A stretch of DNA of 64,000 bases, taken from Goekera deserti (lineage in GTDB: Bacteria > Actinomycetota > Actinomycetes > Mycobacteriales > Geodermatophilaceae). The stretch spans positions 31,149 to 95,148 of the forward strand of contig NZ_JAAGWK010000018.1 in NCBI RefSeq assembly GCF_010685995.1. The letters are read 5' to 3'. How positions within the stretch are numbered: the first letter of the stretch is position 1; every line of letters starts with the position of its first letter. Below are positions 17,050 through 24,931 of this stretch, piece after piece. Both the position numbers and the translations under genes were made by a program. The notes beneath the pieces are model-generated. The model saw only the letters and a list, made by a program, of their open reading frames with translations. It did not search any database and had not been told where the DNA came from.

Positions 17050-17122
17050 CCCACCAGGACCGACCGGCGGCCGCCCACCAGGACCGACACGAACCCCTCG
17101 CCACGATGGCCATCATGGCGGG
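17050..17122. repeat. 15-bp direct repeat plus repeat family A, copy 2
   Basis: CCCACCAGGACCGAC occurs at 17050-17064 and again at 17074-17088. It runs into the left arm of palindrome family A (17085-17109, CGACACGAACCCCTCGCCAC...). The right arm is cut short after CCATCATGGCGG. The block fills the 85-bp gap between two converging genes, a place for a terminator. Confidence 0.8.
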
Positions 17123-17131
17123 ACGGCGGGC

Positions 17132-18202
17132 TCAGCCTGCGCCGCGCGGGCGCAGCAGCCGGGCCAGCAGCGGCGCGGTCAGCAGCATCACGAACAGCCG
17201 GAGCACCTGCACGGCCAGCACGAAGGTCGCGTCGGCGCCGCTCGCGGTGGCGGTGGCCAGCACGGCGTAGAGCCCGCCGGGTGTGGTCGCCAGGTAGCCG
17301 GTGAGCGCGCTCACCCCGGCCGTGCGGGCCAGCAGCACGCCCAGCCCGGCGCAGGCGAGCACCACGGCCACGATCAGCAGCAGGGCCAGCGGCAGCAACC
17401 GGGCGACGGCGACCAGGCTGGTGCGGGTGAAGCCCAGGCCGACCTGCAGGCCGATCACCAGGAAAGCCGCCGCCTCCACGGCCGCCGGGGCGGTCGCGCC
17501 ACCGGCCACGCCGGTCAGGTCGGCCGCGGCCGCGGCCGCCACCAGCATCGGGCCGAGCAGGGCAGCGACGGGCAGGTGCGCGAGCCGGCCCAGCACGATG
17601 CCCACCACGGTGCAGGCCACCGTGAACAGCAGGTCGGCGGGCACGCCGGCACCGCCGCGCACCGCGCCGCCGCTGCCCGCCGAGGCGTCGAAGACCGTCG
17701 TGGCCACCACCGGCATCGCGACCACGATGACCAGCACCCGCAGGTACTGCAGCACCGCGACCACCTGCTCGTCGGCCTCCAGGTCGCGGGCCATGGCGGT
17801 GATCCCCGAGGCACCGCTGGCGATCATGGCGAACGCCCCGGTGACCGGGGTGACGTCTCGGCGCAGCCCCATCAGCCGGCCGGCGACCAGGCTGACCACC
17901 AGGCTCGCCACGGTCGCCAGCAGCACCGGCAGCCAGTGCCGGCCGATGGTGGTCAGCGTGTCGGCGTCGACCAGCGACCCGATCGAGACCCCGATGACCG
18001 CCTGCGCGGCCGTCGAGCCCGACCGGGGCAGCATCATCCGCCGGCGGCCCACCAGCGCCCGGCCCAGCCCGGCGACCAGCCCCCCGAAGATCGTCGGCGA
18101 CGGGACGCCGAGCAGGGTGGACACCGCGCTGACCGCTGCGGCGACGCCGAGCACGAGCGCCCCGTCGAGCAGTTGCCCGCGACTCGGCCGGGGCATCCGC
18201 AC
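17132..18202 (-). CDS. AbrB-family integral membrane protein (PF05145)
   Basis: A 356-aa membrane protein with about ten hydrophobic helices arranged as two similar halves. Repeated motifs include FGGLVAGLGRAL and TTPGGLYAVLATA. Older annotations call this family ammonia monooxygenase, which is wrong. It is a putative permease, possibly regulating export or uptake. Start is GTG at 18202, with an ATG two codons later. It ends convergently against the PemK-like gene. Confidence 0.85.
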   Translation of the reverse strand: MRMPRPSRGQLLDGALVLGVAAAVSAVSTLLGVPSPTIFGGLVAGLGRALVGRRRMMLPRSGSTAAQAVIGVSIGSLVDADTLTTIGRHWLPVLLATVASLVVSLVAGRLMGLRRDVTPVTGAFAMIASGASGITAMARDLEADEQVVAVLQYLRVLVIVVAMPVVATTVFDASAGSGGAVRGGAGVPADLLFTVACTVVGIVLGRLAHLPVAALLGPMLVAAAAAADLTGVAGGATAPAAVEAAAFLVIGLQVGLGFTRTSLVAVARLLPLALLLIVAVVLACAGLGVLLARTAGVSALTGYLATTPGGLYAVLATATASGADATFVLAVQVLRLFVMLLTAPLLARLLRPRGAG

Positions 18203-18275
18203 GGCGCCACTCTGCCCCTGCGGTGTGGGTCACGGGCACCTGCGCCGACGCGCGCTCGGCCCCCGCTGTCTCCCC

Positions 18276-18290
18276 GGTGATACCGTCACC
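18276..18290. promoter_or_regulatory. vapBC operator overlapping -10 element
   Basis: A perfect inverted repeat GGTGA-TACCG-TCACC ends 2 bp before the antitoxin ATG. It contains TACCGT (18281-18286), a good -10 located 6 nt from the ATG, so the mRNA is probably leaderless. VapB-type antitoxins commonly bind such sites to repress their own operon. Confidence 0.6.
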
Positions 18291-18292
18291 TC

Positions 18293-18529
18293 ATGGAATC
18301 GGTGTCCATTCGTGAGCTGCGCAACAGCGGTGGCGACGTGGTGGACCGCGTGCAGCGGGGAGAGCGACTCCGGGTGACCCGGGACGGAGCCGAGGTCGCA
18401 GAGCTGCGGCCCCTGCCGAGGCGCACCCCGTCGACGGCAGTCCTGATCGCCAGCCGTCAGCACCTGCCGGCGATGGACCCTGCCGCGCTGCGTCACGACC
18501 TCGACGAGGTCGTGGACCAGTCCCTGTGA
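18293..18529 (+). CDS. Type II antitoxin, Phd/YefM-like (VapB)
   Basis: A 78-aa protein with the N-terminal Phd/YefM DNA-binding fold (SIRELRNSGGDVVDRVQRGE, then RLRVTRDGAEVAELRPL) and an acidic C-terminal tail that should wrap the toxin. Its TGA overlaps the GTG of the PIN-domain gene, the usual coupled arrangement. It should repress the operon through the palindrome just upstream and neutralise the VapC-like partner. Confidence 0.9.
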   Translation: MESVSIRELRNSGGDVVDRVQRGERLRVTRDGAEVAELRPLPRRTPSTAVLIASRQHLPAMDPAALRHDLDEVVDQSL

Positions 18530-18945
18530 CGACTGTCGCCGGGAAGGGTCTGCTGGACACCAACGCGGTGATCCTGCTCGCTCGCCTGCAGGTGGCCGAC
18601 CTGCCGGGAGAGGTGCTGATCTCCACGGTGACACTCGCCGAGCTCTCGGCCGGTCCACTCCTCGCCGGCGACCCGGTCGAGCGGTCGACCCGGCAGGCAC
18701 ACCTCCAGCAGGCCGAGGCGGACTTCGAGGCACTGCCGGTCGACGCCGCCACCGCCCGGGCGTTCGGCCGAGTGGCGGCGGACATGCGTGCAGCGGGTCG
18801 CAAACCCTCCGCCCGCGCCTTCGATGCCCTGATCGCGGCAACGGCGATCGCGAACGGGCTGCCGCTCTACACGGTGAACCCGGACGACTTCGCTTCGGTC
18901 TCCGAGCTCACCGTGCACGCCATCCCACACCCGGACCGGGCGTAG
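18526..18945 (+). CDS. PIN-domain ribonuclease toxin (VapC)
   Basis: A 139-aa PIN nuclease. The acidic active site is visible: Asp in LLDTNAVIL, Glu in TLAELSAG, Asp in FDALIAATA and the NPDDF near the end. VapC toxins cut tRNA or rRNA. The GTG start overlaps the antitoxin stop (GTGA). The gene is full length and no active-site residue is missing, so the pair is probably functional. Confidence 0.92.
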   Translation: MTTVAGKGLLDTNAVILLARLQVADLPGEVLISTVTLAELSAGPLLAGDPVERSTRQAHLQQAEADFEALPVDAATARAFGRVAADMRAAGRKPSARAFDALIAATAIANGLPLYTVNPDDFASVSELTVHAIPHPDRA

Positions 18946-18960
18946 TCCGACTGTCGGCGG

Positions 18961-19296
18961 TCAGCCGGTGGCGGCCTCGTCGGCGACCGGCCGGCGTACC
19001 GGTGGGCGTAGCCGGTAGACGGCGGCGCCGTCGCCCACGGCGTCCAGGTCGTAGCGGTGCACGACCTTGGGCCCGTCGTGCAGGTGCACGTGGGTGACGG
19101 TGGGGAGCGGGTCGCCGTGGCGCGCGGCCCGGACGTCGACCCGACCGTCGAGCGGCCCGCCCAGGAAGCGCAGCTCGGACCCGCCGCAGCCGGTGTCGGC
19201 GCGGGCCGGGCCCTCGGCGCTCGTGTTCTCGGACAGCTCGATCTCCCCACTCGGTTCGGCGACCCGGGGGCCCAGGGTAGGCCCCGGACCGCCCAC
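18961..19296 (-). CDS. Hypothetical protein with LGGPLDGR core
   Basis: An open frame of 111 codons. The second half has strong GC3 bias and plausible structure (ELRFLGGPLDGRVDV, THVHLHDGPKVVHRYDLD, VYRLRPP), which resembles short all-beta proteins seen in phages and actinobacterial chromosomes. The first 40 residues look unstructured and the true start could be further in. It lies tail-to-tail with vapC. No function can be assigned. Confidence 0.5.
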   Translation of the reverse strand: MGGPGPTLGPRVAEPSGEIELSENTSAEGPARADTGCGGSELRFLGGPLDGRVDVRAARHGDPLPTVTHVHLHDGPKVVHRYDLDAVGDGAAVYRLRPPVRRPVADEAATG

Positions 19297-19331
19297 CGGA
19301 CAGGGCGACGCGGCGTCGGTGGACGCCGCCG

Positions 19332-19625
19332 TCAGGAGCCGGTGATCCGCCGGAGCTCGGCGACGTGCGCGTCGAAGGCGGCCCGACCCTCGGGCGTCAA
19401 CCCCAGGCTGGTGCGCTGCCGGGACGCGACGGTGGCCTTGCGCACCCGCACGTAGCCGGCGTCCTCCAGCTGCTTGACGTGCTTGGACAGCACCGAGTCG
19501 CTCACCCCGACGGCGTCCCGGACGGTGGCGAACTCCATCGTGTCGACGGCGGCGAGCAGCCCGCAGACCTGCAGCCGCGGCGGGGCGTGCACCACGGGGT
19601 CGAACCGGGGCGCGACAGCGGTCAC
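19332..19625 (-). CDS. Winged-helix transcriptional regulator (HTH_34/MarR-like)
   Basis: A 97-aa single-domain winged helix. The recognition region is VRDAVGVSDSVLSKHVKQLEDAGYV and the wing follows (VASRQRTSLGLTPEGRAAF). Proteins of this type usually repress the adjacent membrane protein. Its GTG overlaps the stop of that gene (GTGA). A perfect 8-bp inverted repeat over the promoter of the two-gene operon is the likely autoregulatory operator. Confidence 0.9.
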   Translation of the reverse strand: MTAVAPRFDPVVHAPPRLQVCGLLAAVDTMEFATVRDAVGVSDSVLSKHVKQLEDAGYVRVRKATVASRQRTSLGLTPEGRAAFDAHVAELRRITGS

Positions 19626-20083
19626 AGCTGCCCGCGCAGCTCGGCGATGTAGATCCGGCTCCACCAGCGGCTCACGAGGGCGATGCCGATCCCGAGGACC
19701 GCTCCGGCCACCGCCATCGCGCCGCGGACGTCGAGCACCAGCTCCAGCACCAGGGCGGGCACCAGGACCGCCAGGCTGCCCACGACCCAGACCCGCCACG
19801 CCCGCCGGGTGGGGCCGGGCCGGTCGCCGCTCACCCAGGTCCCGGTCAGCCGCCGGTACACCGACATCAGCCAGCGGGTGCCGGCGCCGTAGAGCGCGAT
19901 GGCCACCAGGGGCGCCCACGGGAACCACAGCGAGTAGGAGGCGAAGAAGCCGAAGGTCATCAACCCCAGCAGCGCGTCGTACCACCACGGCTGCATCGCC
20001 CGGTCAGCCAGTGCGGCCCGGTCGGCCTGCAGCGCGGCGAGCTGGGCCGCGGCGACGTCCCTGCCGATCCCGTTGCTTTCCAT
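19622..20083 (-). CDS. Four-helix membrane protein paired with winged-helix regulator
   Basis: A 153-aa protein with a helical N-terminus and about four hydrophobic segments (LLGLMTFGFFASYSLWF, LVAIALYGAGT, WVVGSLAVLVPALVLELV, AVAGAVLGIGIALV). It resembles the transmembrane proteins that often precede HTH_34 regulators in actinobacteria, whose function is unknown. The ATG at 20083 has no ribosome binding site, but a -10-like CAGACT lies 7 nt upstream, so it is probably translated from a leaderless mRNA. Confidence 0.8.
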   Translation of the reverse strand: MESNGIGRDVAAAQLAALQADRAALADRAMQPWWYDALLGLMTFGFFASYSLWFPWAPLVAIALYGAGTRWLMSVYRRLTGTWVSGDRPGPTRRAWRVWVVGSLAVLVPALVLELVLDVRGAMAVAGAVLGIGIALVSRWWSRIYIAELRGQL

Positions 20084-20086
20084 GTC

Positions 20087-20120
20087 GGAAAGTCTGACGC
20101 GCGACTTTCCACTTCGTCAA
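20087..20120 (-). promoter_or_regulatory. Promoter with overlapping operator
   Basis: On the minus strand TTGACG (20120-20115) is a strong -35 and CAGACT (20096-20091) a possible -10 at 18-bp spacing. The inverted repeat GGAAAGTC-N8-GACTTTCC occupies 20110-20087, overlapping the spacer, the -10 and the start point. Repression by the product of 19332-19625 is the natural reading. Confidence 0.65.
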
Positions 20121-20144
20121 GTAGCGGCGGCTGTCCCCGCCCGG

Positions 20145-20275
20145 CCGGGTCGTGGTCTCATGGACGACGAACTGCGACGGCAGTGGAGGAAGCCGGTGCG
20201 ATCCCGGCGCGGTCCCGCCACTGTGACGCCGGCACCCGCCGGTCAGCCAGGAACTCCCGCCGTCGCCTCCTGCCA
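20145..20275 (+). ncRNA. Cobalamin (B12) riboswitch
   Basis: The leader of the chelatase operon contains the conserved core AAGCCGGTGCGATCCCGGCG, then GGTCCCGCCACTGTGACG, and the 3' B12-box-like CAGCCAGGAACTC at about 20244-20256. These are hallmark blocks of adenosylcobalamin riboswitches. It should shut down the 20316-28375 operon when the vitamin is abundant. Edges are approximate. Confidence 0.92.
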
Positions 20276-20315
20276 CCTCCGGGCGTGGACACCCGGGGAG
20301 AGGACACCTGCGCCC

Positions 20316-22400
20316 GTGACCTACCCCTTCAGTGCCGTCGTCGGCATGGACGACATGCGCCTGGCGCTGCTGCTCAACGCCGTCTCCCCCGCGATCGGCG
20401 GTGTGCTGGTGCGCGGGGAGAAGGGCACCGCGAAGTCGACGATGGTGCGGGCGCTGGCCGCCGTGCTGCCGGCCGTCGGCGTCGTCGTCGGCTGCCGGTT
20501 CGCCTGCGACCCCGCCACCCCCGACCCCGGCTGCCCCGACGGCCCACACCCGGCCGACGGGCCCGCGCAGACCCGCCCGGCCCGACTGGTCGAGCTGCCC
20601 GTCGGCGCCTCGGAGGACCGGGTCGTCGGCGCGCTGGACATCGAGCGCGCGCTCACCGAGGGCGTCAAGGCCTTCGAGCCGGGCCTGCTGGCCGCCGCCA
20701 ACCGCGGCGTGCTGTACGTCGACGAGGTCAACCTGCTGCACGACCACCTGGTGGACCTGCTGCTGGACGCCGCCGCGCTGGGCACCGCCTACGTGGAACG
20801 CGAGGGCGTCTCGGTGCGGCACGCGGCACGTTTCCTGCTGGTCGGCACCATGAACCCCGAGGAGGGCGAGCTGCGCCCGCAGCTGCTGGACCGCTTCGGG
20901 CTCACCGTCGAGGTGGCCGCCCCGCGCGACGGCGCGCTGCGGGCCGAGGTGGTGCGCCGCCGCTTCGGGTACGACGCCGACCCGGCCGGCTTCACCACCA
21001 CCTGGGCACCGGCGGAGACCACGCTGGCGAGCCGGATCGCCGCCGCCCGCGCCCTGCTTCCTGCCGTGGTGCTCGGCGACGCCGCGCTGCGTCAGGTGAC
21101 CGGCATCTGCGCGGCCTTCGACGTCGACGGCCTGCGCGCCGACATCGTCACCGCCCGCGCCGCCATCGCGCACGCCGCCTGGGAGGGCCGCACCGACGTC
21201 ACCGAGGACGACGTGCGGGTGGCCGCCCGGCTGGCCCTGCCGCACCGCCGCCGGCGCAACCCCTTCGACGCCCCCGGCCTGGACGACGACACGCTGGAGC
21301 AGGCGCTGTCCGACGCCCGCGACCCCGCACCCGAGGACGACGGCGGCCCGGAGGGCGACGACCCTGAGCGCGACGGCCCCGAGGACGACGGCCCGCCCGA
21401 GGGCGGCCCGGGCGGCGGCTCCCCCGACCCCGCACCGGACGGCTCGGACGCCGCCGGCCCGGCCCCTGCCGCGGACGCACCCGGCCCCGACGGCCCCGGC
21501 GCGGAGGGCGAGCGACCGCCCACGACGGCGCCCCGGGGCGAGGGCGGCGGCAGCACCGGCGCCACCCCGGCACCCGACCAGGCGGCCGTCGCGCCGACCG
21601 ACCCGTTCCGCGCCCGCCGGCTGGAGGTGCCCGGCATCGGCTCGGGCGTGGCCGGCAAGCGGTCCCGGGCCCGCAGCGACCGCGGTCGGGTGGTGGGGTC
21701 CCGGCGTCCGGCGGGCACGGTCACCCGGCTGCACCTGACCGACACCGTGCTCGCCGCCGCCCCGCACCAGCGCGCCCGCGGGCGCAGCGGCCCGGGGCTC
21801 CGGCTGGCCCGGGAGGACCTGCGGCAGGCCACGCTGGAGGGCCGGGAGGGCAACCTCGTGCTGTTCGTGGTGGACGCGTCCGGCTCGATGGCCTCGGCGC
21901 GGCGGATGGCCGCCGTCAAGGGCGCCGTCCTCTCCCTGCTGATGGACGCCTACCAGCGGCGGGACAAGGTCGGGCTGATCACCTTCCGCGGCGCCGACGC
22001 CGAGCTCGCACTGCCGCCCACCTGGTCGGTCGAGGCCGCCGCCGCGCGGCTCACCAGCCTGCCGACCGGGGGCCGTACCCCGCTGGCCGCCGGGCTGCTG
22101 CGCGCGCACGAGGTGCTGCGGGTCGAGCACGTCCGCGACCCGCGGCGCCGTCCGCTGCTGGTGGTGGTGACCGACGGGCGGGCGACCGGGGCACGCGGCG
22201 GCCGGCCACTGGCCGACGCGCACCGGGCGGCCCAGCTGATCGCCTCCGGCGGGACGGCGAGCGTCGTCGTCGACTGCGAGGCAGGGCACGTGCGGCTCGG
22301 GCTGGCCGGCGTGCTCGGCGCCCACCTGGGTGCCCGCACCCTGCAGCTGGCCGAGCTGAGCGCCGAGGCGCTCGCCGGCACCGTCCGGAGCGCCGCCTGA
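20316..22400 (+). CDS. Putative cobaltochelatase/magnesium-chelatase, fused ChlI-ChlD subunit
   Basis: A 694-aa protein with two ATPase-related halves. Residues about 1-330 are the AAA+ ChlI-like domain (Walker A GEKGTAKST, Walker B GVLYVDEVNLL, VGTMNPEEGELRPQLLDRFG). Then comes a roughly 110-residue Asp/Gly/Pro-rich linker. Residues about 510-694 are a VWA domain with the MIDAS motif VDASGSMASA. In actinobacteria this fused protein is thought to work with CobN to insert cobalt. The GTG at 20316 follows the B12 riboswitch, with GGAGAGG upstream. The order chelatase-cobO-cobB-cysG also occurs in M. tuberculosis (Rv2850c-Rv2847c). Confidence 0.9.
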   Translation: MTYPFSAVVGMDDMRLALLLNAVSPAIGGVLVRGEKGTAKSTMVRALAAVLPAVGVVVGCRFACDPATPDPGCPDGPHPADGPAQTRPARLVELPVGASEDRVVGALDIERALTEGVKAFEPGLLAAANRGVLYVDEVNLLHDHLVDLLLDAAALGTAYVEREGVSVRHAARFLLVGTMNPEEGELRPQLLDRFGLTVEVAAPRDGALRAEVVRRRFGYDADPAGFTTTWAPAETTLASRIAAARALLPAVVLGDAALRQVTGICAAFDVDGLRADIVTARAAIAHAAWEGRTDVTEDDVRVAARLALPHRRRRNPFDAPGLDDDTLEQALSDARDPAPEDDGGPEGDDPERDGPEDDGPPEGGPGGGSPDPAPDGSDAAGPAPAADAPGPDGPGAEGERPPTTAPRGEGGGSTGATPAPDQAAVAPTDPFRARRLEVPGIGSGVAGKRSRARSDRGRVVGSRRPAGTVTRLHLTDTVLAAAPHQRARGRSGPGLRLAREDLRQATLEGREGNLVLFVVDASGSMASARRMAAVKGAVLSLLMDAYQRRDKVGLITFRGADAELALPPTWSVEAAAARLTSLPTGGRTPLAAGLLRAHEVLRVEHVRDPRRRPLLVVVTDGRATGARGGRPLADAHRAAQLIASGGTASVVVDCEAGHVRLGLAGVLGAHLGARTLQLAELSAEALAGTVRSAA

Positions 22401-23014
22401 TGCCGCAGGGACAGGTCACCGCCGTGCCGGTCGACGGGCTCACCACCCGGCAGCGCCGCAACCGGCCGCTGCTCGCCGTGCACACCGGGGAGATGAAGGG
22501 CAAGTCCACCGCCGCCTTCGGCATGGCCATGCGCGCCTGGAACCAGGGCTGGTCGATCGCGGTCTACCAGTTCGTCAAGAGCGCGAAGTGGAAGGTCGGT
22601 GAGGAGAACGCCCTGGGGGCTCTCGGCCGGCTGCACGAGGCCACCGGGGAGGGCGGCCCGGTCGTCTGGCACAAGATGGGCTCGGGCTGGAGTTGGTCGC
22701 GCAAGCACGGCGACGAGACCGACCACGCCGCCGACGCCGCCGAGGGCTGGGCACAGATCAAGCGCGACCTCGCAGCCGAGGCGCACCGCTTCTACGTGCT
22801 CGACGAGTTCACCTACCCGATGACGTGGGGCTGGGTCGACGTCGAGGACGTCGTCGAGACGATGCGGCACCGCCCCGGCAACCAGCACGTCGTCATCACC
22901 GGGCGCACCGCGCACCCGGCGCTCGTCGAGGCCGCCGACCTGGTCGTGGAGATGACCAAGGTCAAGCACCCGATGGACGCCGGCCAGAAGGGACAGCGAG
23001 GCATCGAGTGGTGA
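22400..23014 (+). CDS. cobO: Cob(I)yrinic acid a,c-diamide adenosyltransferase
   Basis: A 204-aa CobO/BtuR-type enzyme that transfers the adenosyl group of ATP to cobalt. The ATP-binding loop is HTGEMKGKSTAAFGMAMRA, a variant of the family GNGKGK(T/S) loop. YVLDEFTYPMTWGWVD and VVITGRTAHPALVEAADLV are typical of the family. The ATG shares its A with the upstream TGA (TGATG), and its own stop overlaps cobB. Confidence 0.95.
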   Translation: MPQGQVTAVPVDGLTTRQRRNRPLLAVHTGEMKGKSTAAFGMAMRAWNQGWSIAVYQFVKSAKWKVGEENALGALGRLHEATGEGGPVVWHKMGSGWSWSRKHGDETDHAADAAEGWAQIKRDLAAEAHRFYVLDEFTYPMTWGWVDVEDVVETMRHRPGNQHVVITGRTAHPALVEAADLVVEMTKVKHPMDAGQKGQRGIEW

Positions 23015-24435
23015 GCACCGGGATCCCGCGGATCGTGCTGGGCGCGCCGTCGTCCAACTCGGGCAAGACGTCGATCGCCACCGGGCTGATCGCAGCGCTG
23101 ACCGCGCGCGGCCTGACCGTGTCGCCGCACAAGGTCGGCCCGGACTACATCGACCCGGGCTACCACGGCCTCGCCGCCGGCCGCCCCGGCCGCAACCTGG
23201 ACCCGTGGCTGGCCGGCGACGAGCGGCTGGTCCCGCTGTTCCTGCACGGCGCCCTCACCCCCACCCCGGCCGACGTCGCCGTGGTCGAGGGCGTGATGGG
23301 CCTGTTCGACGGCGCCTCGCACGCCAGCGTCGCGCCGGGCTACGGCTCCACGGCCTACGTCGCCGCGGCGCTGCGGGCCCCGGTCGTGCTGGTCGTGGAC
23401 GCCTCCAGCCAGGCCCGCAGCGTCGCCGCGGTCGTGCACGGCTTCGCCACCTTCGACCCTGGCGTGCGGATCGGCGGCGTCGTGCTCAACCGGGTCGGCA
23501 GCGACCGGCACGAGGCGATCCTGCGCGAGGCGCTCGGCGCGGCCGGGGTGCCGGTGCTCGGTGCGGTCCGCCGGATCGAGGCGCTGCAGACGCCGTCCCG
23601 GCACCTGGGCCTGGTGCCCGCCGCGGAACGCTCGTCCGAGGCGGTGCGCACCGTGCGCGCGCTCGGCGCGGTCGTCGAGTCCTCCATCGACGTCGACGCC
23701 GTCCTGCGGCTGGCCGGCACGGCACCGGACCTGGACGGCGTCCCGTGGGACCCCGCCGCCGAGGTCACCCGGGCCCCGCTGACCGCTGAGGGCACCAGGC
23801 CGGTGGTCGCCGTCGCCGGCGGTGCCGCCTTCACGTTCGGCTACGCCGAGACCGCCGAGCTGCTGGCCGCCGCCGGTGCCGACGTGGTGGTCGTCGACCC
23901 GCTGCGCGACCAGGCCCTGCCCGCCGGCACCCGGGCGCTGGTGGTCGGCGGCGGGTTCCCCGAGGTGCACGCCTCGGCGCTGAGCGCGAACGTCGGGCTG
24001 CGCACCGCCATCGCCGAGCTGGCCGCGGCCGGCGGACCGATCGCCGCCGAGTGCGCCGGGCTGCTGTACCTGGCCCGCGAGCTGGACGGCGAGCCGATGT
24101 GCGGCGTGCTGGACACCGCCGCCGCCATGCACCCCCGGCTGACCCTGGGCTACCGCTCGGCGGTGGCGCTGTCCGACAGCGCGCTGGCCCCGGCCGGCAC
24201 CCGGGTGCGCGGCCACGAGTTCCACCGCACCCGCACCGGCCCGGGCGCGGGCGCGACGCCGGCCTGGCAGTGGAACGCCGAGGGCCCGGAGGGGTTCGTC
24301 GCCGGGCCGCAGGCCAACGTGCACGCCTCCTACCTGCACCTCAACTGGGCCGGCTCCCCCGCGATGGCCGGCCGGTTCGTCGCCGCCGCGGCCGCCGTCC
24401 CGGTGCCGCTGCACGCCTCCCGTGCCCCGTCCTGA
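23011..24435 (+). CDS. cobB: Cobyrinic acid a,c-diamide synthase
   Basis: A 474-aa glutamine-dependent amidotransferase acting on carboxylates a and c. The N-terminal synthetase starts IVLGAPSSNSGKTSIATGL and contains HKVGPDYIDPGYH and VEGVMGLFDGAS. The C-terminal glutaminase domain has AAECAGLLYLA with the catalytic Cys and the GHEFHRT region. GTG start overlaps the cobO stop. The 3' end overlaps the next gene by 14 bp. Confidence 0.95.
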   Translation: MSTGIPRIVLGAPSSNSGKTSIATGLIAALTARGLTVSPHKVGPDYIDPGYHGLAAGRPGRNLDPWLAGDERLVPLFLHGALTPTPADVAVVEGVMGLFDGASHASVAPGYGSTAYVAAALRAPVVLVVDASSQARSVAAVVHGFATFDPGVRIGGVVLNRVGSDRHEAILREALGAAGVPVLGAVRRIEALQTPSRHLGLVPAAERSSEAVRTVRALGAVVESSIDVDAVLRLAGTAPDLDGVPWDPAAEVTRAPLTAEGTRPVVAVAGGAAFTFGYAETAELLAAAGADVVVVDPLRDQALPAGTRALVVGGGFPEVHASALSANVGLRTAIAELAAAGGPIAAECAGLLYLARELDGEPMCGVLDTAAAMHPRLTLGYRSAVALSDSALAPAGTRVRGHEFHRTRTGPGAGATPAWQWNAEGPEGFVAGPQANVHASYLHLNWAGSPAMAGRFVAAAAAVPVPLHASRAPS

Positions 24436-24931
24436 GGCGGTCGTCGGGGTCGGGGCGCGGCGCGGGGTGACGGCGGCCGAGGTGCTGGCCGCCGTCGACG
24501 CGGTGCTGCCCCCCGGCGTGCGGGTCGGCCACCTCGCCACCCTCGACGTCCGCGCCGCCGAGCCCGGGGTGCAGGCCGCCGCCGCCCAGCGCGGCTGGCG
24601 GCTCACCGGGCACCCCGCCGCGGCCCTGGCCGCCGTCGTGGTGCCGACGCCGTCCGCTCGGGCGGCGGCCGCCGTCGGCACGCCCTCGGTCGCCGAGGCC
24701 GCCGCCCTGCTCGGCGGTGGCGAGCTGCTGGTCCCGAAGACCGTCCTCGGCCGGGTCACCACCGCCGTCGCCCGCCCGATCCCCCGTCCCCCGGCCACGA
24801 CGGCCACTTCCGCGGAAACGGCCGGTCCGACGACGGCCGTTTCCGCGGAGAGGGCCGGCGCGACGGCGGCCACTTCCGCGGAAAGGGCCGGTGTGGCGGT
24901 GGGGACGGCGACGGGCGGGGGTGCGGGGTGA
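24422..24931 (+). CDS. CobE/CbiG C-terminal-like cobalamin protein with repeat-encoded tail
   Basis: A 169-aa protein. Residues about 5-118 match the CobE/CbiG-C fold: GVGARRGVTAAEVLAAVDAVL at the start, then LATLDVRAAEPGVQAAAAQR and PSVAEAAALLGGG. From about residue 127 onward the sequence is an Ala/Thr-rich tail with three 11-residue units (for example TATSAETAGPT), encoded by the same TTCCGCGGAA-cored repeat that is intergenic elsewhere in this window. The tail is not part of the family and looks like repeat invasion or expansion in frame. It overlaps cobB and couples to cobC (GTGA). Confidence 0.8.
   Translation: MPRPEAVVGVGARRGVTAAEVLAAVDAVLPPGVRVGHLATLDVRAAEPGVQAAAAQRGWRLTGHPAAALAAVVVPTPSARAAAAVGTPSVAEAAALLGGGELLVPKTVLGRVTTAVARPIPRPPATTATSAETAGPTTAVSAERAGATAATSAERAGVAVGTATGGGAG
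24796..24894. repeat. Three 33-bp units with TTCCGCGGAA core inside a coding region (repeat family B)
   Basis: The cores GGCC-n-TTCCGCGGA-n-GGCC begin at 24802, 24835 and 24868, exactly 33 bp apart. They match the intergenic copies at 56200-56433, and in inverted form those at 55581-55701. Here the units are translated as the tail of the CobE-like protein. Confidence 0.9.

Noticed and set aside
17132..18202. Ammonia monooxygenase
   Set aside because: PF05145 proteins were once mislabelled this way. The sequence is an AbrB-type permease with no AmoA features and no amoBC neighbours.
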